Source: Fibrisoma montanum (GTDB lineage: Bacteria > Bacteroidota > Bacteroidia > Cytophagales > Spirosomataceae). From it: a stretch of 64,000 nucleotides of DNA. The notes under the pieces are model-generated. The model had not been told where the DNA came from. It saw nothing but the letters and a program-made list of their open reading frames with translations, and ran no database searches. Both the position numbers and the translations under genes were made by a program. This document shows positions 8,243-18,194 of this stretch, in pieces. Positions within the stretch are counted from its first letter, which is position 1. Every line of letters starts with the position of its first letter. The stretch lies in NCBI RefSeq assembly GCF_003583365.1, contig NZ_QXED01000012.1:90975-154974 (forward strand), read 5' to 3'.

Positions 8243-9745
8243 CTAAGCGAGCAAAGGTTTGACAATCTTACCGGCCACATCGGTCAGGCGGAAGGGGCGC
8301 CCCTGAAACTGATACGTCAGTTTGGTGTGGTCGAAGCCCAGCAGATGCAGGATGGTGGCCTGCAGGTCGTGAACGTGAACTTTGTCTTTAACGCCGTAAT
8401 AACCGATGTCGTCGGTTTCGCCGTACGCAAACCCGCGTTTAACACCCCCGCCGGCCATCCAGACCGTAAAAGCTTCGAGGTGGTGATCCCGACCCATGAA
8501 CGGCAGCACCTGACCGTCGCGGTTTTCCTGCATGGGCGTCCGACCGAACTCGCCACCCCAGACCACCAGCGTATCGTCGAGCAGGCCGCGCTGTTTCAGG
8601 TCTTTCAGCAAGGCGGCTACGGCCTGATCGGATTCCTGGCACTTTTTGCGCAGGCCAATTTCAATGGCTCCGTCAGCACTGGTGCCATGCGTATCCCAGC
8701 CCCAGTCGAATAACTGCACAAATCGGACACCCCGTTCGACCAGCCGACGGGCCAGCAGGCAATTGCGGGCAAACGACCCCTGGTTCGGATCAACGCCGTA
8801 GCTGTCCAGGATGTACTGTGGTTCCCCCTTGATGTCCATGGCGTCGGGAACGGACATCTGCATCCGGAACGCCAGTTCATACTGGGCAATACGGGTCAGG
8901 ATTTCAGGGTCTTTGACATCCTCGTATTGCTGCTGGTTGATTTCGCTGATGGCGTCGATGGTCTGCTTCCGGATGTCGCGGTTCATACCCGACGGGTCTG
9001 ATACGTACAATACCGGGTCGCCGTCCGTGCGGCACTGAACGCCCTGATACACCGTTGGCAGGAAGCCGCTGCCCCAGATGGACTTACCCGCGTCGGGCTG
9101 TTTGCCACCCGATGCCAGAACGATGAAGCCGGGCAGGTTATCGTTTTCGGTACCCAGCCCGTAGGTTACCCACGAACCAAGACTGGGGCGACCCAGCCGG
9201 GCGCTGCCGGTGTGCATCAGTAATTGCGCCGGGGCGTGGTTGAACTGGTCGGTGTGCATGGCTTTGACGAACGTAATGTCATCCACAACGCCCTGCAGGT
9301 GAGGGAGGTAGTCGGATACCCACGCGCCCGACTGGCCATGCTGCGCAAATTTGCCCTGCGGTCCCAGCATCTTTGGAACGCCCCGGATAAACGCGAACTT
9401 TTTGCCTTCAAGCAATTCCTGCGGACAATCCTTGCCGTGGTACTTCACCAGCTCGGGCTTGTAGTCAAACAACTCAAGCTGCGACGGTGATCCGGCCATG
9501 TGGATGTAGATCACCCGCTTGGCTTTCGGCAGGTATTGCGCGGCCTGCGGAGCCATCGGTTCTCCCGACTGAAGCGCTGCCCCGGCTACGTTGGCAGCCT
9601 CATCGCGACGGCCCAAAAAACCGCAACTGCTTAAAATTGAACCGAGGGCCATAGCGCCTAAGCCCGTTGAGCAGGTATGCAGAAAATGCCGCCGGGTTTC
9701 GCGCAGAGCGGCTGTTTGCTGGAGTTCGTGTTGGAGGTCGCTCAT
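8243..9745 (-). CDS. DUF1501 protein with Tat-lipoprotein signal
   Basis: 500 residues. The N-terminus has a twin-arginine motif TRRHFL (Arg18-Arg19), a hydrophobic stretch and a lipobox LSSC (Cys41), so export is predicted by Tat with lipidation. The body is DUF1501, a family related to sulfatase/alkaline-phosphatase folds: [21 protein letters not shown] at the start, [17 protein letters not shown] in the middle, [14 protein letters not shown] and [11 protein letters not shown], then GRDHHLEAF. Asp and His residues in these phrases would be metal ligands by analogy. The upstream gene (36 bases away) encodes a DUF1549/DUF1553 PSD1 protein, the usual partner of DUF1501. The reaction is not established. 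Confidence 0.93.
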   Translation of the reverse strand: MSDLQHELQQTAALRETRRHFLHTCSTGLGAMALGSILSSCGFLGRRDEAANVAGAALQSGEPMAPQAAQYLPKAKRVIYIHMAGSPSQLELFDYKPELVKYHGKDCPQELLEGKKFAFIRGVPKMLGPQGKFAQHGQSGAWVSDYLPHLQGVVDDITFVKAMHTDQFNHAPAQLLMHTGSARLGRPSLGSWVTYGLGTENDNLPGFIVLASGGKQPDAGKSIWGSGFLPTVYQGVQCRTDGDPVLYVSDPSGMNRDIRKQTIDAISEINQQQYEDVKDPEILTRIAQYELAFRMQMSVPDAMDIKGEPQYILDSYGVDPNQGSFARNCLLARRLVERGVRFVQLFDWGWDTHGTSADGAIEIGLRKKCQESDQAVAALLKDLKQRGLLDDTLVVWGGEFGRTPMQENRDGQVLPFMGRDHHLEAFTVWMAGGGVKRGFAYGETDDIGYYGVKDKVHVHDLQATILHLLGFDHTKLTYQFQGRPFRLTDVAGKIVKPLLA

Positions 9746-9781
9746 GGTTGTATCCGTAAAAGATGCCGGACTGTGCTACAT

Positions 9782-12535
9782 TTATTCTTTCGTAATGACT
9801 TCGTCCAGATTCAGCATGGTATTGGCCGTTACGGTCAGCGCGGCCAGTTGAGGGGTTGCATCGTTGCAGCCCGCGATCTTTCTGCCATCAGCGGGTTGTT
9901 GCTGGTACTCTTTTTCGGTAGTACGGTACAGCCGGGCCAGCACCGCCAGTTTTTTGGGTGACAGATCGCGCAGCATAATGCGCCGGAATCCGGCCTGAAT
10001 CTGCTGCTCAGGCGACTGGCCATGTTTCTGCATGTAGTCGGCGAGTCGTTGCGCGGCTTCGATGTACACCGGATCATTTAGCGTAACGAGAGCCTGAAGC
10101 GGGGTGTTGGTCCGTAACCGCCGAAGCTGACAGAATTCCCGGCTGGGGCTGTCGAACGTAATCATGGAGGGATACGGGGCCGTTCGCTTCCAGTAGGTAT
10201 ACAGGGCCCGGCGGTACTGATCGTTGCCTTCGCTCAATTTCCACGCTTCGCCGTTGTAAGGCGATTGCCAGATGCCGTCCGGCTGGGGAGGCATCACACT
10301 CGGCCCGTACATTTTCAGGCTCAGCAACCCACTCACGGCCAGTACTTGATCGCGTACCTGCTCGGCCGACAGGCGAACCCGTGGCCCGCGGGCCAGCAGC
10401 CGGTTGAACGGATCTTTGGCCAGCAATTCGGGCGAGGCTTCTGACCGTTGCTGATACGTGGCCGACATAACCATTCGTTTCAGCAGTTTTTTGACGCTCC
10501 AGCGGTCGGTTTCAATAAACTCAACGGCGAGGTAATCCAGCAGTTCGCGGTGGGTAGGAGGGATGCCCTGCGTACCCATATCCTCGACCGTCTCGACGAT
10601 GCCCGTTCCGAAGAGCTGTTCCCAGAAACGGTTGACCGCCACCCTGGCCGTCAGCGGGTGGTCGCGGCTCACCATCCAGCGGGCCAGGCCCAGCCGGTTT
10701 CGGGGCATATCCGGACGCATAGCCGGCAGCGACTTCGGCACATCGGGTTTCACCTCTTTGCCTTTCACCATCCAGTTGCCGCGCTCAAACACGTGGGTTT
10801 TCCGAAACAGATCGCCCGTTCCGTCGAACATGACAGGCGTCTGATCGGTGTCTTTATTGAGCAGGTCAACATACTGTTGTTCCTGCGGGCCGATTGCGTT
10901 GGCGGGTTGACCGGGCAGGGCCGACTGGAAAGCCACCCACTTAACCATCAGCCATTTCTTCGGCTCTTTAGGGCTATTGAGAGAGACGAACAGGTTATGC
11001 CGCCCCTGCATCGATGGAATCGGGAAAATCTGAACGGAGTCTTTCCATTCGCTGCCCGTTTTGGGCACGGCAGCAGTGAGCACCACCGGACCGGTCAGGC
11101 TGTCTTTATGAACCGTGACAACAGCATCGGGTGCGCCGGTTCCCCAGGCAATCAGCAGGCGGTTTTTACCGGTGAGGGTTACGTTCTTGATCCGGGCCGA
11201 TCCCTGGTGCTGAACGCCGAAATACTTAGCATCCAGCAGCGACGCATTGACGTACTGATCGAAGTCGTGGGAGTTGATTTTGGGCTCCATCACGCGCAGA
11301 AAACGCTCGTATTCGGTTGCTTTCTGGCGGGGGAGGTGCGCCGTCAGCCAGCGTTTCATATCCAGGACCGCTACGGAGTCCCGGTCCTTATAAAAACGCA
11401 GCGTTGGCGTATCGCTGACTACGTCCTCGTCGCGGGTGTTGTTAAAAAACGCCAGGTATTTGTAATACTCCTCGTTGACAAACGGATCGTAGGGGTGGCT
11501 GTGACACTGCACACAGGAGAACGTCGTGCCATGCCAGACATCCCAGGTTGTGTTGACCCTGTCGAGGACGGCGGCAATGCGAAATTCCTCATCCTGCGTT
11601 CCGCCCTCGTCGTTGTTCATCGTGTTGCGGTGAAAGCCGGTTGCAATAAGCTGGTCGTCGGTAGGCTGGGGGAGGAGGTCGCCGGCCAGTTGCTCAATCG
11701 TGAACTGATCAAAGGGTTTGTCCTGATTGAACGCTTTGATCAGCCAGTCGCGGTACCACCAGATCTTGCGCCCTGCATCCCGTTCATACCCCTTGGTGTC
11801 AGCATAACGGGCCAGGTCGAGCCACATTCCGGCCCACTTCTCTCCGTAGGCCGACGACGCAAGCAGGCGGTCAACTACGTTTTCATAGGCGTTTGGGGAG
11901 GTATCCCTGATAAAATCCGCGACCTCCCGCTCCGTTGGCGGCAACCCGGTCAGATCCAGCGATACCCGCCTTAGCAGCGTTGGGCGATCGGCTACCGATG
12001 AGGGTTTCAGGTCTTCAGCTTTTAATTCATCCAGGATAAAGTGGTCAATTTCGTTCTTGACCCACTTGGTTTCGTCGCTCTCGGCAAGGCCCAGCCGGCT
12101 CCAGAACGTACCAACACTGGGTACGTCCGGCTTTTCAATGCGCTGGTACGCCCAATGATCGCCCCATTCGGCACCCTGATCGATCCAATCACGTAGTAAG
12201 TCAATTTCGTTTTCTTTGAGGGGCGGGTGGTCAAGCGGCATCCGCTCGTCGGGGTCGGCCAGCGTCAGCCGCCGGATCATCTCGCTACCGTCGGCATCGC
12301 CCGGGATAATAGCGGGCTTACCCGACTTGGCAGGAGCCAGGGCTTCGTGTCTGAATAGCAGCGAAAACCCACTGGCTTTCTTAACACCACCATGGCAGGC
12401 AATGCAGTTCTTGTTCAATAGCGGCTTGATCTGGGTATTATAATCTACCCGGTTCCCGAAAATACCGAGAAACGAGGAAGATACTAACCCGACCGCCACA
12501 ATCCCTGCCCCAACGGCTATTAACTTGAGTTTCAT
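9782..12535 (-). CDS. PSD1 / planctomycete-type cytochrome c (DUF1549-DUF1553) protein
   Basis: 917 residues. A membrane anchor or signal spans residues 4-25. A cytochrome c domain follows with heme motif CIACH (Cys44, Cys47, His48), in a segment ending near GDADGSEMIRRLTLADPDERMP. A DUF1549 domain (RVSLDLTGLPPTEREVADF onward) contains a second CxxCH, CVQCH (Cys341, Cys344, His345). The C-terminal DUF1553 part has NRFWEQLFGTGIVET and SATYQQRSEASPEL. The start at 12535 (MKLKLIAVGAG) is better than one 20 codons upstream because the hydrophobic signal then begins at residue 4. Two heme sites and the DUF1501 partner suggest an exported oxidative or hydrolytic enzyme, often near polysaccharide genes in Planctomycetes; the substrate is unknown. 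Confidence 0.93.
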   Translation of the reverse strand: MKLKLIAVGAGIVAVGLVSSSFLGIFGNRVDYNTQIKPLLNKNCIACHGGVKKASGFSLLFRHEALAPAKSGKPAIIPGDADGSEMIRRLTLADPDERMPLDHPPLKENEIDLLRDWIDQGAEWGDHWAYQRIEKPDVPSVGTFWSRLGLAESDETKWVKNEIDHFILDELKAEDLKPSSVADRPTLLRRVSLDLTGLPPTEREVADFIRDTSPNAYENVVDRLLASSAYGEKWAGMWLDLARYADTKGYERDAGRKIWWYRDWLIKAFNQDKPFDQFTIEQLAGDLLPQPTDDQLIATGFHRNTMNNDEGGTQDEEFRIAAVLDRVNTTWDVWHGTTFSCVQCHSHPYDPFVNEEYYKYLAFFNNTRDEDVVSDTPTLRFYKDRDSVAVLDMKRWLTAHLPRQKATEYERFLRVMEPKINSHDFDQYVNASLLDAKYFGVQHQGSARIKNVTLTGKNRLLIAWGTGAPDAVVTVHKDSLTGPVVLTAAVPKTGSEWKDSVQIFPIPSMQGRHNLFVSLNSPKEPKKWLMVKWVAFQSALPGQPANAIGPQEQQYVDLLNKDTDQTPVMFDGTGDLFRKTHVFERGNWMVKGKEVKPDVPKSLPAMRPDMPRNRLGLARWMVSRDHPLTARVAVNRFWEQLFGTGIVETVEDMGTQGIPPTHRELLDYLAVEFIETDRWSVKKLLKRMVMSATYQQRSEASPELLAKDPFNRLLARGPRVRLSAEQVRDQVLAVSGLLSLKMYGPSVMPPQPDGIWQSPYNGEAWKLSEGNDQYRRALYTYWKRTAPYPSMITFDSPSREFCQLRRLRTNTPLQALVTLNDPVYIEAAQRLADYMQKHGQSPEQQIQAGFRRIMLRDLSPKKLAVLARLYRTTEKEYQQQPADGRKIAGCNDATPQLAALTVTANTMLNLDEVITKE

Positions 12536-12730
12536 AGTATGCGCCCAGACAACTTGCTTACCTGTAAAAGACTCAATGCTCCGTTTTGTACTCAAACCCG
12601 ACTCCAGCTATCAGTTTGCTGAGTATCGGCCGGTAAAGAATTCGATGCGGTACGTATTGTACAAATCGAATCTCTTATTTCAGGAAACGAAGATACGGTA
12701 TAAGTCGTTCAGCAGCAATTTGATTGCCGG

Positions 12731-15130
12731 TTAACGGACGCGAATTTCGACCCGGGCGGTGTCGTCTTCGCCGTTGGTAGTGCCGTTGCCCGGTGCCGAA
12801 TCTGGATCAGGAATGCCGGCTACCGTAAGCTGAGCGGGGCACATCAGACGGCCGGGCTGGGTGGCTCTGGCGCGAAAACGAAGTGAATAGCTCGTTTTTG
12901 GGGCCAGGCTACTGATGCCGCCCGAAACCGTCCCGACACCAGGCGCCATGTCGCTGCTCGATTCAAAAACCAGTCCGGCGGGCAAATAAGCCGCTACGTT
13001 CAGGAGCGTGGCCGTTTGCCCGCCCAGGTTGGTCAGCGTCAGGGTGTATGTCAGCGTATCGTTCAGCGCAATTGCCTGTCGGCTGGCTGAAATGGCCAGT
13101 TGTACATCGGCTTTGCTGGGATCGGGAGCCGGCTGGTTGCTGACTACGGCCGGTAAGGGAGCCTGATTTGGGTTAGGCGATGTGAAGACGGCGGAGCTGG
13201 TTTCGCGGGTTCGGAAGCTGAGCTCGGCGGCATCGTCCTGGCCATCGGCGGTGCCGGTATCCGGCTGGCTGTCTGGGTCGGAGTTGCTGGTCTGGGCAAT
13301 TTCGGCTGCATTCCGGTACGTACCCGCTGCCGTTGGCCGAGCCACAAAATTGAATGAAACGGCACTGCCGCTATCCAGGCTGGCGACGGTGCCGGTCAGC
13401 ACTCCATCGGCGAAGGTTAGCCCGGAAGTGGACAAAACGGCGAGGTTAGCCGGCAATCGATCGCGAACCGTTACGTTGACGGCTCGTTTGGGCCCTGCAT
13501 TCTGAAGCCGCAATGTAAACGTGGTCTGATCGCCGGTGCCGGGCGTCCGGTTGCTGACCGACAGCGTCAGGTTCAGGTCGGCGGGTCCGGACGGGGCGGG
13601 TGGGTTTCCAAGCCGGAACAGGTTGGATGGTACGGCCGGTAGCCAGGGTGAGGTAGCTACAACCCGAAGCTGAAAACGGCCCGAGGTCAGATTGCCGGGT
13701 AGCTGAACGGCAACAGGACTGGCTGGCCCGGTGCCCAGCGTGGCCCTGTAGTTGCCGGCGGAGTCGAGCAGTTGAACCTGCCATTGATTATCGGCTGCAA
13801 ATGTGCCCAGCGTAGCAAACGAAACCTGAAGTGGACTGCCCGGTGGCACGTAGTCGGCGATGTTGCCGGTTACGGCAAACTGCTCCGGCAACACCGGCTG
13901 TGCATTCTGAAAGAAGCTATTGTCGAGGCTGTTGTTCCAGTTGCGGGCAAACCGCGACAGACCCATGGCCGCCGGAATTGCACCAGGGTTTAGGTAGTAG
14001 CGCGGATGGGGCGTAGGCCGGAAGCTGTTCCGGAAGTGAACATCGGACTGACCAGCGTTCCGGTTCACGATAGTATCATTGTAAGGCCCCTGGAACACGT
14101 TGAGGTTTGGCGTATTGATTACGTTCTGCTGTTCCGTGATCAGATCCGGGCGGGTTACCGTACCATCGAAGGAGACCCGTGCGACAACCCAGGGCACATT
14201 CCGGCCACCAAAGTCCTGCCGGGATTTTTGAATCAGCGACTGAAGTCGATTCCGGTAGTCGGGAATACTGCCCGAGCCGGCGTCGCCGTATTCAGCTTCA
14301 CCCTGGTGCCAGAGCACCGACCGGACGCCGGCCATGGACGCATAATACCGGAGTACGTTCTTCAGGTTGGTATAAGGCTGCAGGTTCGGCCAGTTTTCGA
14401 CGCAGTAGTAGCGGTTACAGGTAGGGATGCCATTGGCCGAATTGATCCAGTTTTCGATGGTCGACGCATCCCAGCCTGCGGTATAGAAGGCCACCGGTAC
14501 GTTGTATCGATTGACGATGTAATCACCGAGTTCGCCCCAGCCCCATGAGCTCTCAGCCATGGGAAAGACGCGCCGGGCAGCCGTAAGGGCCTTGTACGCA
14601 GGAACCGGCATCGGGTCGCCCGAAGAGAACAGGGACTGGCCGTTGGGCGGATAATAATGGTTGATGGAGTCGATGGCGTTGACCCGGTCGGTGGCTGTGC
14701 CGAGGTCGTTATCGGCAACGCCTAGTCCCCGGGAGTTCGATTGGCCGGCTGTAATAAATACCTCGCCGATGCCAACCGGCTGAACAGTAGCCTGGCCAAT
14801 GCTGACATTATTCCGAATGGCCCGAACCGTTACTACGTACCAGCCGCCGGAACCAGTGAGGTAGCCCAGAAACAAATTACCCGATGGATTGGTCTGTATG
14901 GTTTGCCAGCCGGTGGCGGTGCCCTGGCCAGCCGCCACGGGAGTTAACTGGGCCTCAATCCGGTCGGCTGCGCTGGTGAGCCGGCCGGCTATGTATAAAC
15001 GACCGGTGTTGTCGGTACCCCGCTGAACAACCAGACGAGGCATGGGATGGGTTATGGTTACCTGAGCGAGACAAACAACGGGGAGGCTCACAAACAATAT
15101 GAGCCACCTTAACAAACTGGGCATGAACAA
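12731..15130 (-). CDS. Secreted SGNH esterase (sialate O-acetylesterase-like) with DUF11 repeats
   Basis: 799 residues. A signal peptide covers about residues 1-22 (cleavage after VVCLA). The catalytic domain has the SGNH block I phrase TAGQSNSRG (nucleophile Ser131), the block WHQGEAEYGD (274-283) and a block V-like SDVHF (Asp363, His365), the pattern of the SASA/DUF303 carbohydrate esterases. Two DUF11 adhesive-type domains follow (about 520-640 and 675-799), each with a GTADGQDDAA or GTTNGEDDTA ending. It should remove acetyl groups from glycans outside the inner membrane. It lies upstream of the PSD1 gene on the same strand, with a 195-base gap. I see no T9SS sorting domain. Confidence 0.87.
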   Translation of the reverse strand: MFMPSLLRWLILFVSLPVVCLAQVTITHPMPRLVVQRGTDNTGRLYIAGRLTSAADRIEAQLTPVAAGQGTATGWQTIQTNPSGNLFLGYLTGSGGWYVVTVRAIRNNVSIGQATVQPVGIGEVFITAGQSNSRGLGVADNDLGTATDRVNAIDSINHYYPPNGQSLFSSGDPMPVPAYKALTAARRVFPMAESSWGWGELGDYIVNRYNVPVAFYTAGWDASTIENWINSANGIPTCNRYYCVENWPNLQPYTNLKNVLRYYASMAGVRSVLWHQGEAEYGDAGSGSIPDYRNRLQSLIQKSRQDFGGRNVPWVVARVSFDGTVTRPDLITEQQNVINTPNLNVFQGPYNDTIVNRNAGQSDVHFRNSFRPTPHPRYYLNPGAIPAAMGLSRFARNWNNSLDNSFFQNAQPVLPEQFAVTGNIADYVPPGSPLQVSFATLGTFAADNQWQVQLLDSAGNYRATLGTGPASPVAVQLPGNLTSGRFQLRVVATSPWLPAVPSNLFRLGNPPAPSGPADLNLTLSVSNRTPGTGDQTTFTLRLQNAGPKRAVNVTVRDRLPANLAVLSTSGLTFADGVLTGTVASLDSGSAVSFNFVARPTAAGTYRNAAEIAQTSNSDPDSQPDTGTADGQDDAAELSFRTRETSSAVFTSPNPNQAPLPAVVSNQPAPDPSKADVQLAISASRQAIALNDTLTYTLTLTNLGGQTATLLNVAAYLPAGLVFESSSDMAPGVGTVSGGISSLAPKTSYSLRFRARATQPGRLMCPAQLTVAGIPDPDSAPGNGTTNGEDDTARVEIRVR

Positions 15131-15290
15131 TGGCGTAAAATCAATCGCGAAAATAGATTAATTTCTGGTCATATCCGTATGGCATTGATCATCGGATAAA
15201 ACGCCGGTATCGGCTGGTACTAGGGCGACCAGGGATAGGTTTTACCAACTCAGGATGCTTATTGGTTACGCTTCTGAGTATATTATCGGC

Positions 15291-17441
15291 ATGAAAGAAC
15301 AGCTACGGGAAGTACGCTATTTTTTATTCGGACAGCATTTTTCCGACGGGCTGCGCATTACCCTGGCGATTCTGATACCATCTATGGTGATGGCGCAAGT
15401 AGGGCAGTTCAACACCGGCCTGACCATTTCACTGGGGGCATTGGGGGTGAGCATTGCGGATTCGCCGGGCCCCGTTACCCACAAGCGGAACGCGATGCTG
15501 GTTTGTTGCCTGATTATCGGACTGGTAGCCATCATAACGGGTTTTGCCCGGATGAATACCTGGGTGCTGGGAGCCGAGATCTTGTTGATGAGCTTTCTTT
15601 TATCAATGCTCGGGGTTTATGGTACCCGGGCAACGGCCGTCGGTACGGCGGCTTTGCTGATCATGATTCTGGTTATGGACCGCCCCCTGGAGGCTATGGC
15701 TGTGTGGCGCTTCGGCGCGTTAGTCGTGGTCGGTGGGCTTTGGTATATGCTGATCAGCCTGTCGTTTTTTCGCGTGCTTCCCTACCGGGCTTCGCAGCAG
15801 GCACTTGGTGAATGTATCCATGAGATCGCCAAGTTTTTGTCTATAAAAGCTGATTTTTATTCCATTCAGACCAGTCTGGACGAGGATTATAAGAAACTGT
15901 TTGCGCAGCAGGTAGTGGTTAGTGAAAAGCAGGATGCCGTTCGGGAGCTGCTTTTCAAAAGCCGACAGATTGTGCAGGAATCAACCCCCATGGGCCGACG
16001 TCTGGTGCTGACATTTGTGGACGTAATGGATCTGTACGAGCAGATCGTTGCTTTCTATTACGATTACGCCGATTTACGCGACCGCTTTGGCGCAACCGGG
16101 ATTCTGGACGATATCGCCCGGATCATTCACCGGATTGCGATTGAGATTGATTACGTCGGGCTGGCCATTCAGGCAAATCGGCCGCGGCAGTCACGGCTCG
16201 ATCTCAGCCGGGATTTAGAGCGGTTGAAGCGAAAGGTTGACGACATTGAGGCTGCGGCTACAGACAGCCATACGCTGGTGCTGAAAAAGATTATGGTCAG
16301 CCTCCGCAGCGTAGACCAGCGGCTGAACAGTATCCTGCGCTACACCAACAGCCCAGTCAACGCACAACAGGACGAGTACAACCTTCAGTTCGATCGGTTC
16401 ATAACCCATCAGACCGTAAGTGTAACTACGATTCGGGATAACCTCACTCTTTCCTCGTCTATTTTTCGGCATTCGGTGCGGATGGGCCTGGCGTGTCTGG
16501 TGGGATTTATCGTTGCCAAACTGTTCAACTACGGTACGCACAGCTACTGGATTCTGCTGACGATTACGGTGATTCTTAAACCCGGCTATAGCCTGTCCAA
16601 ACAGCGCAACTACGAACGCCTGCTGGGAACGTTAGCGGGCGGGGCCATTGGGGTAGCGGTGCTGTTATCGATCTCGAACCAGACCGTCTTGTTTTTGATC
16701 ATGCTGGTGCTGATGATCGGTACATTCAGTTTCCAGCGGACCAACTACGTCGTGATGGTTGTGCTGATGACGCCTTATGTGCTGATTCTGTTTACTTTAC
16801 TCGGCATGGGCGGCCTCCGAATCGTTGAGGAACGCGTACTGGATACGCTGATCGGATCGGTGATTGCTTTCGCGGCCAGCTATTTTCTGTTCCCGCGCTG
16901 GGAGTCGCAGCAATTGAAAGAGTTTTTGCGCGACGTTCTGAAAGCGAACCTGAATTACCTGCGAATCCTGTCCGACGGCTTATCGGGACGTAGCATCACT
17001 GAAATAGAGTATAAACTGGCGCGGAAAGACGTGTACGTCAGTTCGGCGAACCTGTCGGCGGCTTTCCAGCGGATGACTTCCGAGCCGCGTAGTAAACAGT
17101 GGCACCAGAACGAGGTGAACGAGTTTGTGGTCCTGAACCATATTCTGTCCGCCAATGTCGCCACGATTGCCTCAAACCTGCTGGCGGAGCAATCATCGCT
17201 GAAAGGCCACCCCGAAGACCTGCTGCGGCTGGTTCGGCGGGCCGTACTGGCGTTGGAAGAAAGCCTGCGCAAACTTGGAACAGCCGTCGAAGCGGTACCA
17301 TCTGGCCACTCGGCACCAGAAGTAAGTGCCGAAGACGTACCCTCCAAACCGGCGAACGATCCCCTGCTCAGGAGTCAGCTTGAGTTTATACAACGCGTCA
17401 GTTATGATATTGGCCGACTAACGGACACCATTCTGGTGTAA
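15291..17441 (+). CDS. FUSC-family inner-membrane transporter (YccS-like)
   Basis: 716 residues. There are two blocks of about five or six membrane helices: residues about 20-165 (ITLAILIPSMVMAQVG onward) and about 385-535 (SVRMGLACLVGFIVAKLF to VIAFAASYFLFP). A long soluble, coiled-coil-rich segment lies between them, and a C-terminal cytoplasmic tail follows. This duplicated FUSC architecture is that of YccS/YhfK and of AaeB-type aromatic-acid efflux proteins. The substrate is unknown; no AaeA-like membrane-fusion partner is adjacent. The start at 15291 (MKEQLREVRYF) is chosen over an in-frame ATG 12 codons upstream at 15255, on family resemblance only. It is divergent from the esterase gene. 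Confidence 0.88.
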   Translation: MKEQLREVRYFLFGQHFSDGLRITLAILIPSMVMAQVGQFNTGLTISLGALGVSIADSPGPVTHKRNAMLVCCLIIGLVAIITGFARMNTWVLGAEILLMSFLLSMLGVYGTRATAVGTAALLIMILVMDRPLEAMAVWRFGALVVVGGLWYMLISLSFFRVLPYRASQQALGECIHEIAKFLSIKADFYSIQTSLDEDYKKLFAQQVVVSEKQDAVRELLFKSRQIVQESTPMGRRLVLTFVDVMDLYEQIVAFYYDYADLRDRFGATGILDDIARIIHRIAIEIDYVGLAIQANRPRQSRLDLSRDLERLKRKVDDIEAAATDSHTLVLKKIMVSLRSVDQRLNSILRYTNSPVNAQQDEYNLQFDRFITHQTVSVTTIRDNLTLSSSIFRHSVRMGLACLVGFIVAKLFNYGTHSYWILLTITVILKPGYSLSKQRNYERLLGTLAGGAIGVAVLLSISNQTVLFLIMLVLMIGTFSFQRTNYVVMVVLMTPYVLILFTLLGMGGLRIVEERVLDTLIGSVIAFAASYFLFPRWESQQLKEFLRDVLKANLNYLRILSDGLSGRSITEIEYKLARKDVYVSSANLSAAFQRMTSEPRSKQWHQNEVNEFVVLNHILSANVATIASNLLAEQSSLKGHPEDLLRLVRRAVLALEESLRKLGTAVEAVPSGHSAPEVSAEDVPSKPANDPLLRSQLEFIQRVSYDIGRLTDTILV

Positions 17442-17449
17442 TAGAACGT

Positions 17450-18034
17450 CTAAACCGGTTTGACTGCCTGCTGTCGGCGCGACCTGGTGAACTTGCGGAT
17501 CGCCAATCGTATTAACCCGTAGAGAACGGTGGCGATGACCGCAAAAAACGCAATCCATTTCAGGTTGGTAAATACCAGACAGGCGGTCACGATTGGTGAT
17601 GGTAGCTCAGGAAAGCTCTTCAGCAGCCATACAATGCAGGTGTTTTCCAGCATATCGATAGCCCAGACAACCAGGGGAAGCACATTAATTGAACTGGAAG
17701 GCGATACGGACTTCTGGCGAAACAGCAGCGAGAGAATGATACAAAACAGACAGGTATATACAATCGGATAAACTATGTCGGCTGTCAGCTCGGCTTGTGC
17801 GTAGTATGCGCGCCCTGCCTCTCCATACTGAGCGATCATCTGCTCAACAACAGACGGATTGCCGTTAAAAAGCAGCAGGTCGAGTGGGCCGATCGCTTTT
17901 CCGGCATACTGATTGAGCTGGGCTTCTACATTTTTCAGGATATAACCCGGGAATAACGCATACAGGACAAGAGAGAACAGCAGGGTCTGCCAGGAGGCAA
18001 TCCGGTAGAAGAAGGCAGATAAACGGTGTCGCAT
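17450..18034 (-). CDS. Membrane protein of unknown function
   Basis: 194 residues with about four hydrophobic segments: residues 14-33, 88-108 (IVYPIVYTCLFCIILSLLF), 116-136 and 146-175. The segment between helices 1 and 2 (NVEAQLNQYAGKAIGPLDLL) is probably outside the membrane. The C-terminus is strongly basic (RKFTRSRRQQ) and so probably cytoplasmic. I do not recognise a named family. It converges with the FUSC gene (eight-base gap) and is followed upstream by the uvrA terminator, so it is likely transcribed alone. Confidence 0.75.
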   Translation of the reverse strand: MRHRLSAFFYRIASWQTLLFSLVLYALFPGYILKNVEAQLNQYAGKAIGPLDLLLFNGNPSVVEQMIAQYGEAGRAYYAQAELTADIVYPIVYTCLFCIILSLLFRQKSVSPSSSINVLPLVVWAIDMLENTCIVWLLKSFPELPSPIVTACLVFTNLKWIAFFAVIATVLYGLIRLAIRKFTRSRRQQAVKPV

Positions 18035-18129
18035 GAGGCAGGTAAGAGTTTGGCGGCCAATATACTAAACGGCTGCACGCCTGATGGGCACTTTTGAGTT
18101 TTCGGATATGACCCGGGCATGCTGGCCTC

Positions 18130-18169
18130 AAAAAAAGACCCCAGTAGAGAGCAGATGGTCTACTGGGGT
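18130..18169 (-). terminator. Terminator of uvrA
   Basis: On the minus strand an 11-bp perfect stem (18159-18169 with 18138-18148) is followed by six T. It lies 25 bases beyond the uvrA stop codon. Confidence 0.85.
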
Positions 18170-18194
18170 GAACAGGGGTTTGTCAGAAAAGAAC

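Noticed and set aside
10448..11974. A 508-codon open frame on the plus strand
   Set aside because: It runs exactly antisense to the PSD1 gene, whose heme motifs and DUF1549/DUF1553 phrases are real. The frame has no recognisable domain; high G+C in codon positions creates it.
14006..14548. A 180-codon frame on the plus strand
   Set aside because: Antisense to the SASA-type esterase, within its catalytic domain.
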